A DNA stretch of 64,000 bases, taken from contig JALLLT010000072.1 in assembly GCA_025266875.1 (NCBI GenBank), positions 1 through 64,000 on the forward strand, in the 5' to 3' direction. Below, piece by piece: positions 61,460 through 64,000 of the stretch (within the stretch, counting starts at the first letter, position 1; each line of letters begins with the position of its first letter). A program made the translations under genes and the position numbers. The notes below the pieces were generated by a model. The model searched no databases and was not told the DNA's origin. It saw only the letters and a list, made by a program, of their open reading frames with translations. This DNA comes from Fennellomyces sp. T-0311. Its lineage: Eukaryota > Mucoromycota > Mucoromycetes > Mucorales > Lichtheimiaceae.

Positions 61460-63136
61460 CTACTGTCTTACGTATTCACGCACGTAACTATCGACACTCG
61501 CTCGTACATCCATGTTGGGAATGAGTCCATCCAGTCCGTTTGGAATTTGCTTTTGACAGTCCTGGCATGAAAAGTCGTTTTCTAGCAGAAATCCTCGGAT
61601 GCATTCGTCGCAAAAACTTGCACCGCAGCATGGTGTAATAGTCGCTTCACGAAACAAGCCTTCGCATATCGGGCATTGGAGATGGGACGGCACCGGGATT
61701 TGGTCAAAGAGGTCAAGTAGATCACCAGCTGTTGCTGTACCCAAGTTGATGGTTGCGGCGGATTTAGCAACATGTTTGTCCCATGTTGATCTAAGGTTAT
61801 TATCATACGTTAATGTCCGCAGATAATATATGAGCAAGCACTTACGAATCTGCTTGAGCCACCACGAGATCACCCTTGGGGGTCACCATAAGACCTCCTG
61901 TGCCTGACTTGACGGCATTCTTGGGCTCTTCAATGACTTTGAGGAAGCTTCTTGGAATACCGGTTGTCCGCTTTATCCTTGGATGTTTGTCGAACTCTTT
62001 GTCGCCGTTGGTAGGACACTGGTTTATATAATGACCTGCAAATCCCGATAGATTAACGCCTGCGCAGTCCGGGGACATGAGGGTTACCTTTTTGACCGCA
62101 GCGATAACAGACATAGGTTGGAGGAGGTATACGTTGGGGTTGCTGCTGAGGTTGCTGGCCATTTTCTCCAGTGTTGTCACCGGCGGGGGCACCTCGTTGG
62201 CTGCTATGGTAGCCACCTCGACCACGTCGCCATTCGCTTCCCCGGGGCTGAAATGGAATGTATTGTTGTCTGTATAGTGGAACGTGTGTGAGACGTGTTC
62301 AACATAGTGGCAAGCTGCTGATGGATTTCTTTTGCGAGACAACAAAAAGGTACACGTTGACATGAAAGGGTATAAACAGAAAGTGTATTATTTTTTCTTC
62401 TCACATAATCAAAGAAAAAAATGAAACAGATGACACACCACGCACGCACGCACGCTCTCTCGCTCTTCTCTAATCTTTGTCGCGGAAAAAGTAAAACGAA
62501 GAAAAAGAAACTTACTCTGCGAGTTTTTCTTGCATGGCGCCCCATTGATCCGTGGTTTGCTGAAACATGGCCTGAATACGCGCTTCTTCTGAATCATCGC
62601 TCGGTGCTGGTGCCGCGTTTTGTGCTTCCTCTTGCTGTTGCTGTTGCTGTTTCCGGTATTGAGGTGCGTTCAACACCATGTTTCGACCACCCGACCCACC
62701 GCCAGACCCAAACCGCTCAGCCGCCGGTCCCGGTGGCCCCTTCATCATACCCATTCCACTGGATCCCATTCCTTTGCCATCCGCAGGCAACGCCCCTAAT
62801 ACGTAACGTTGTGCTGTTCCTTTACCGGGTCGCGATGCTGGTAATCGACGTACTATAATCGACGTATTTCTAGGTACAACAAAGACATCATCCTTGTACT
62901 CTAACGTGCACACAAAAAAGGTTGGACAATGGTTACCCATCTAATGGCGTTTGCTTTCTACCTTCATCGGTTTGAGCATTATAAATGGCCAGATCGAAAT
63001 CAGTTCCTTTGCCTAGCTTCTTGGCTCGAATGATTTCACGTTTGACATCAAATACAGTGGCGCCGGGTCCGTCAAATGTAAACACATCATAATCGGAATC
63101 TTTGGCTGCTTTAAATTTGTAATATATAACTGACAT
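61460..63136 (-). CDS. MPE1: mRNA 3'-end processing factor Mpe1 / RBBP6 (DWNN-CCHC-RING)
   Basis: Subunit of the cleavage and polyadenylation factor. The ubiquitin-like DWNN domain starts at the first Met (MSVIYYKFKAAKDSDYDVFTFDG) and continues into exon 2 (YKDDVFVVPRNTSIIVRRLP). Exon 1 is 63136-62962 and exon 2 is 62900-62516. A Gln-rich stretch precedes a CCHC knuckle split by an intron (CYRCGQK|GHYINQCP). The C-terminal RING is CPICEGLFREATITPCCGASFCDECI..C..C, and the protein ends at 61460. The join between exon 2 and the knuckle exon (about 62515 to 62230) is uncertain: phase favours an acceptor inside GGGGAAG just before EWRRGRGG, and a small extra exon cannot be excluded. The protein has the domain order of yeast Mpe1 without the long animal RBBP6 tail. 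Confidence 0.92.
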
Positions 63137-63233
63137 TGCGAAAAAGAGGTGTGCGTGTGTGTGATAGAACTTGCACCTGCAGAAAAAATTATTTTTTTGC
63201 GTGGGTTTTCCCAATTTACTACCGCCCAGAGAG

Positions 63234-63935
63234 CTATTCAGTTTTCGTCTTGCCATCCTCCAACATGTATCCAAACAGCCATCCTGGACCTGTGAACGAT
63301 AACGTGAGCATCACTCCCGCAAGGTGTTGCCGCTGAATAGGATCCATCTCCCACACCTGCTCGATAAGCAGTGGCGTTGCGAATCGAAACTGGACATGGA
63401 GAAGCAATATCAGCGCATTCACCAGCAGCGTTCGTCGGTCTTTGGCGGCGTACGCTGTACATGCAACACATAGCAGCCCTTCCACGAAGAACGTGAATTC
63501 CGGATACGTTCCATACAATCCTGTACCGCCAATGACATGTTTGCTGAAAGGATCCAGGACTATATCCGCGTTATGCACCAACCAATCCAGGAAAAAATGG
63601 GAAAGTGATGCAATGAAGCCAGGAAAGCCGAATCCTGCGCCGTAAATAGAAGAGAGCAAGAGCACGCCGAGTAAACTATGTGTATAGTCGCAGTATATGT
63701 CGACACCCATTAGTCCGCCATTGGGATTTTTGACAATTCCTTCCAATCCAAAGTATGCAACAATCCCATGCACAATGTCCGGAAACACAACGCCAAAACT
63801 AAAGACGTAAGGTGAGAACGAGGGATAGCTTCGTTGGAGAACAGTGGTAAGCGCAAAGTGTCCAGCGTACATGACGATAAAGGCACAAAGAAAACATCTC
63901 TCTTTTACCGTAACTATGGCTTTTATCGTCGCCAC
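63234..63935 (-). CDS. Polytopic membrane protein, possibly YdjM/DUF457-like metal-dependent hydrolase
   Basis: Single-exon frame of 233 aa with about six hydrophobic segments (for example ERCFLCAFIVMYAGHFALTTVL, LLGVLLLSSIYGAGFGFPGFIASL, LLVNALILLLHVQF). Polar motifs embedded in the membrane segments (PDIVHG, DYTHSLLG, SHFFLDWLVHNADI) resemble the conserved His/Asp motifs of the bacterial YdjM-type membrane-bound hydrolases, so a hydrolase is possible; this is an inference from motif shape, not a confirmed match. It is transcribed in the same direction as MPE1, 97 bp upstream of the MPE1 start. The start chosen is the first Met; an upstream exon near the window edge is possible. Confidence 0.7.
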   Translation of the reverse strand: MATIKAIVTVKERCFLCAFIVMYAGHFALTTVLQRSYPSFSPYVFSFGVVFPDIVHGIVAYFGLEGIVKNPNGGLMGVDIYCDYTHSLLGVLLLSSIYGAGFGFPGFIASLSHFFLDWLVHNADIVLDPFSKHVIGGTGLYGTYPEFTFFVEGLLCVACTAYAAKDRRTLLVNALILLLHVQFRFATPLLIEQVWEMDPIQRQHLAGVMLTLSFTGPGWLFGYMLEDGKTKTE

Positions 63936-64000
63936 ACCATAAACACGTGAAAGCCTATCTTGTAAAGCGTTCTCTTTATTCTAAAAGTAATCAAAAGCTA

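Noticed and set aside
1..64000. CRISPR arrays, operons, Shine-Dalgarno sites and rho-independent terminators
   Set aside because: None was seen, and none is expected in a spliceosomal-intron-rich fungal nuclear genome.

Overview
The window is nuclear DNA from a filamentous fungus, most likely an early-diverging Mucoromycota (Mucorales-like) species. Genes are rich in short introns of about 50-75 nt with GT..AG ends and CTAAC/CTGAC branch sites. The protein set is fungal: NMA111, an HDA1-like deacetylase, CLASP, DBP7, NSE1, MPE1, a TEA/ATTS factor and a Dma1-type E3. F-box/LRR proteins are strongly expanded. The genus cannot be fixed from sequence alone.

Three islands of conserved housekeeping genes are present. 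(1) 1-5.5 kb: a nuclear HtrA-like protease (5'-complete, running off the left edge) transcribed divergently from a class II histone deacetylase. (2) 26.5-37 kb: a FYVE/coiled-coil protein, a TEA-domain transcription factor and a CLASP microtubule protein. (3) 56-64 kb: an FHA-RING ubiquitin ligase, the DBP7 RNA helicase, NSE1 of the SMC5/6 complex, MPE1 of the 3'-end cleavage machinery and a small polytopic membrane protein, tightly packed.

Between them lie two gene-poor accessory regions, about 5.6-26 kb and 37.5-56 kb. They carry lineage-specific paralogues, relics and transposon debris. Two intact F-box/LRR genes of one subfamily lie at 7.7-9.4 and 47.7-49.4 kb. One intact TPR-F-box-LRR gene (37.97-39.79 kb; Dia2/Pof3 domain order) has four decayed relatives. 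Two intact copies of an unrecognised seven-TM family with a conserved C-terminal tail lie at 20.2-21.8 and 41.3-42.8 kb, with a third decayed copy next to the first. There is also an MCT-like transporter, a dead Tc1/mariner transposase, two solo LTRs (one with a perfect 5-bp target duplication), and a tiny poly(A)-tailed insertion flanked by a 14-16-bp target duplication. Each of the three paralogous families has members in opposite orientation on the two sides of the central island, which suggests old inverted segmental duplication followed by birth-and-death turnover.

The most unusual observations are the seven-TM receptor-like family, an apparent 2-nt exon in the transporter gene, a 14-nt exon plus a frame-preserving 63-nt intron inside the zinc-binding loop of the deacetylase, and a FYVE finger with an expanded first cysteine pair. 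All exon boundaries are my reading of splice signals, checked for phase and for protein-family alignment from memory; nothing was confirmed with transcripts or database searches.
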